A DNA stretch of 6,899 nt from Puniceicoccaceae bacterium (lineage in GTDB: Bacteria; Verrucomicrobiota; Verrucomicrobiia; Opitutales; Coraliomargaritaceae). Where the stretch lies: NCBI GenBank assembly GCA_003566795.1, contig PXBU01000237.1:1-6899 (forward strand), read 5' to 3'. The first letter of the stretch is position 1. Every line of letters starts with the position of its first letter. Under the pieces are notes generated by a model that was given only the letters and a program-made list of their open reading frames with translations, made no database searches and had not been told where the DNA came from. Below are positions 5,758-6,899 of the stretch, piece by piece. Made by a program: the position numbers and the translations under genes.

Positions 5758-5808
5758 CTGAAGGTTGAAGGAAAGGGCAACCGCAACGGCTCCCATGCGG
5801 CTGTTTTT
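5745..5808 (+). promoter_or_regulatory. Structured leader element with terminator-like T-run
   Basis: AGCCGCATG (5745-5753) pairs perfectly with CATGCGGCT (5794-5802), then G and five T (5804-5808). The 40-base interior can form TCAAC-TGAAG-GTTGA (5754-5768) stacked on the outer stem and a small CCG-CAA-CGG hairpin, giving a three-way junction. An alternative pairing is GGTTG (5763-5767) with CAACC (5778-5782). No known riboswitch family is recognised. It lies between divergent genes, so as a plus-strand signal it could only act on the MYG1 transcript, as an attenuator or regulatory leader. A transcript starting 7 nt after TAGAAT would lose part of the left arm, so the true start would have to be further upstream. 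Confidence 0.4.
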
Positions 5809-5893
5809 GACAACCGCTCCTGCGTCGCTAGCGGGAGGGAGATGATGAGATTCAAGGTTGGACCTTTCGGTCTCGATGTTCGAGCCTGCTCCC

Positions 5894-6742
5894 ATGATTA
5901 CATCAATTATCACCCACCCCGGTGGGGCTCACAAAGACGACTTGCTGGCCTGCTGTGTATTCATTGCGCACAACCCGGTCCCGATTGAACGCCGGGACCC
6001 GACCGAAACGGACTTGAGTTCGCAGGAGGTTGCGGTGGTTGACATTGGTAATCGCCACGAACCCGAGCGGATGAATTTCGACCACCATCAATTTCCCCGC
6101 GAGCAAGTGCCGACCTGCGCCCTTTCGCTGGTGCTGCAACATCTCGGGATCTATGAGGATGCCAAACGCTTTTGCGACTGGCTGGAGACCTCGGAATGGT
6201 TGGATTGTCGCGGCCCCGTCAATACAGCCGAGTGGCTGGGTGCCGGGCGCGACATTCTGGCCAAGCTCAACTCCCCGGTCGATGTCACCCTACTCCGCCG
6301 CTTCGCGGCACAGGACAGGCACCGCCCCGGCGAGCCAATTTGGGAAATCATGCGCATGATCGGTCAGGACTTACTCGACTACATCAACGGTCTGCGTGCC
6401 CGCTTGGAATATATCGGTCAACACGCCGAGGTCTGGCAGCTGGATAAATGCTCCGCACTCTTCATACCCCGCACCGATCCACTGCCGGAGGAACCCTCTG
6501 CCGGGCTGGTCCATTACCTCCAGCAATCCGGCTTGGAGGATACGGTGCTGGCCACCATCTATCCCGACCGGCGCGGCCAGGGCTACGGGCTGCGCCGCTG
6601 CAAGGATGACTCCCGCATCGACTTCACCCGCATCGAAGGCGAAGCCGATGTCCACTTCACGCACAAGCAGGGCTTTATTGCCAAAACCTCGGCCACCTCA
6701 CCGGAAAGACTGAAAAGTCTACTCATGCGGGCGTACGGCTAA
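5894..6742 (+). CDS. MYG1-family (UPF0160) DHH-like metal-dependent hydrolase
   Basis: About 282 residues from ATG 5894. The N-terminus has the family's metal-site motifs: THPGGAHKDD (7-16, usually TH.G.FH.DE), an RRDP block (33-36), VVDIG (48-52) and FDHHQF (62-67), whose DHH is shared with DHH phosphoesterases. C-terminal family features are LDYINGLRARLEYI, a GYGLRR segment and HKQGFIAKT. The human relative MYG1 acts as a 3'-5' RNA exonuclease; bacterial members are uncharacterised, so phosphodiesterase or nuclease activity is inferred. It is somewhat shorter than the ~330-residue eukaryotic forms. In-frame starts TTG 5858 and ATG 5876 are possible, but homology begins at MITSIITH. No Shine-Dalgarno site precedes 5894; the strong GGGAGGGAG at 5833-5841 serves out-of-frame ATGs at 5842/5845. 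The 3' end overlaps the convergent partial ORF by 20 bp. Confidence 0.85.
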   Translation: MITSIITHPGGAHKDDLLACCVFIAHNPVPIERRDPTETDLSSQEVAVVDIGNRHEPERMNFDHHQFPREQVPTCALSLVLQHLGIYEDAKRFCDWLETSEWLDCRGPVNTAEWLGAGRDILAKLNSPVDVTLLRRFAAQDRHRPGEPIWEIMRMIGQDLLDYINGLRARLEYIGQHAEVWQLDKCSALFIPRTDPLPEEPSAGLVHYLQQSGLEDTVLATIYPDRRGQGYGLRRCKDDSRIDFTRIEGEADVHFTHKQGFIAKTSATSPERLKSLLMRAYG

Positions 6743-6899
6743 CAGGCTGCATCAACCAAACGCGAAGGCGTTCGGCTACGGGACAACTGCCCACAATCAC
6801 CACTTCAGCAAAACTCTCGCCGGGATAAAAGACCCGCAGCACCTGCTCGCGGCCATCCGGCGTGACGCGGTGCAGATTGATCGCGCCGGTATGAACGAC
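6723..6899 (-). pseudogene. Crp/Fnr-like cyclic-nucleotide-binding domain fragment, early stop, cut by window edge
   Basis: The minus strand from the right edge reads VVHTGAINLHRVTPDG then REQVLRVFYPGESFAE, the classic turn of a cNMP-binding beta-barrel as in Crp/Fnr regulators ('G.v.l.r..pdGrE.vLr.f.pGe.FaE'). After FAE only about 27 residues follow (through VVIVGSCPVAERLRVW) before TGA at 6725-6723. An intact Crp/Fnr protein would need the rest of the barrel, the dimer helix and a C-terminal helix-turn-helix, well over 100 residues. The gene therefore seems 3'-truncated and the opposite strand beyond it is taken by MYG1. The last part coincides with a CCGTAGC-containing hairpin region, perhaps a repeat that replaced the original end. 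The 5' part is outside the window. Family likely; pseudogene status inferred. Confidence 0.55.
6759..6772. repeat. Small hairpin near the MYG1 3' end
   Basis: AACGC (6759-6763), tetraloop GAAG, GCGTT (6768-6772), then CGGCTACGGG. No T-run follows. It lies 17 bp after the MYG1 stop and inside the tail of the truncated minus-strand ORF. It may help end transcription or be part of a REP-like repeat; evidence is slight. Confidence 0.25.

Noticed and set aside
5807..5812. Perfect TTGACA as a MYG1 -35 box
   Set aside because: The 16-18 bp downstream position is AGCGGG-like and GC-rich, with no -10. The sequence arises from the T-run of the hairpin.
1..6899. CRISPR array, tRNA or rRNA
   Set aside because: No regularly spaced short repeats, cloverleaf or rRNA-like sequence was seen on either strand.

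Overview
The window looks like chromosomal DNA from a Verrucomicrobiota-type bacterium, perhaps near Opitutales/Puniceicoccales. This is an inference from style, not proof. It rests on a remnant of a REP-associated transposase of the kind common there, hairpin repeats in the spacers, a lipoprotein-like DUF1566 protein with an N-terminal 'FYRVV' module, a stand-alone second-type elongation factor G, and moderately high GC coding sequence. No rRNA, tRNA, CRISPR array or complete mobile element is visible.

Left part (1-2285), accessory in character. A minus-strand remnant of a REP-associated tyrosine transposase (RAYT) leaves the window at the left edge. Divergent from it is a secreted or lipid-anchored DUF1566 (Lcl C-terminal domain) protein, whose middle carries a nearly perfect 87-bp direct duplication. 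A 611-bp spacer (1675-2285) follows. It holds two REP-like palindromic elements, one of them an inverted pair with compensatory base changes, a 17-nt motif also found upstream of the DUF1566 gene, tiny ORFs, and several terminator-like hairpins and palindromes in front of the next gene.

Centre (2286-4504), conserved. A full-length EF-G of the fusA2/EF-G II type stands alone, away from any rpsL-rpsG-tuf neighbourhood, and ends at a strong intrinsic terminator.

Right part (4587-6899). A minus-strand sugar-kinase-like (NahK/APH-fold) gene is convergent with fusA and divergent from a MYG1-family (DHH-like metal hydrolase/exonuclease) gene. The spacer between these two holds a consensus -35 box for the kinase and a 9-bp-stem hairpin with a T-run ahead of the MYG1 gene. 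The right edge carries the 3' end of a minus-strand cyclic-nucleotide-binding (Crp/Fnr-like) ORF that stops early and overlaps the MYG1 3' end by 20 bp.

The genes do not form a recognisable single pathway. All sit in alternating or isolated transcription units. The most unusual material is non-coding: the REP-like pair beside a decayed RAYT, the shared 17-nt motif, and the parallel leader layout (ACGGGYTAGAATC, then hairpin plus T-run, then gene) upstream of both fusA2 and the MYG1 gene.
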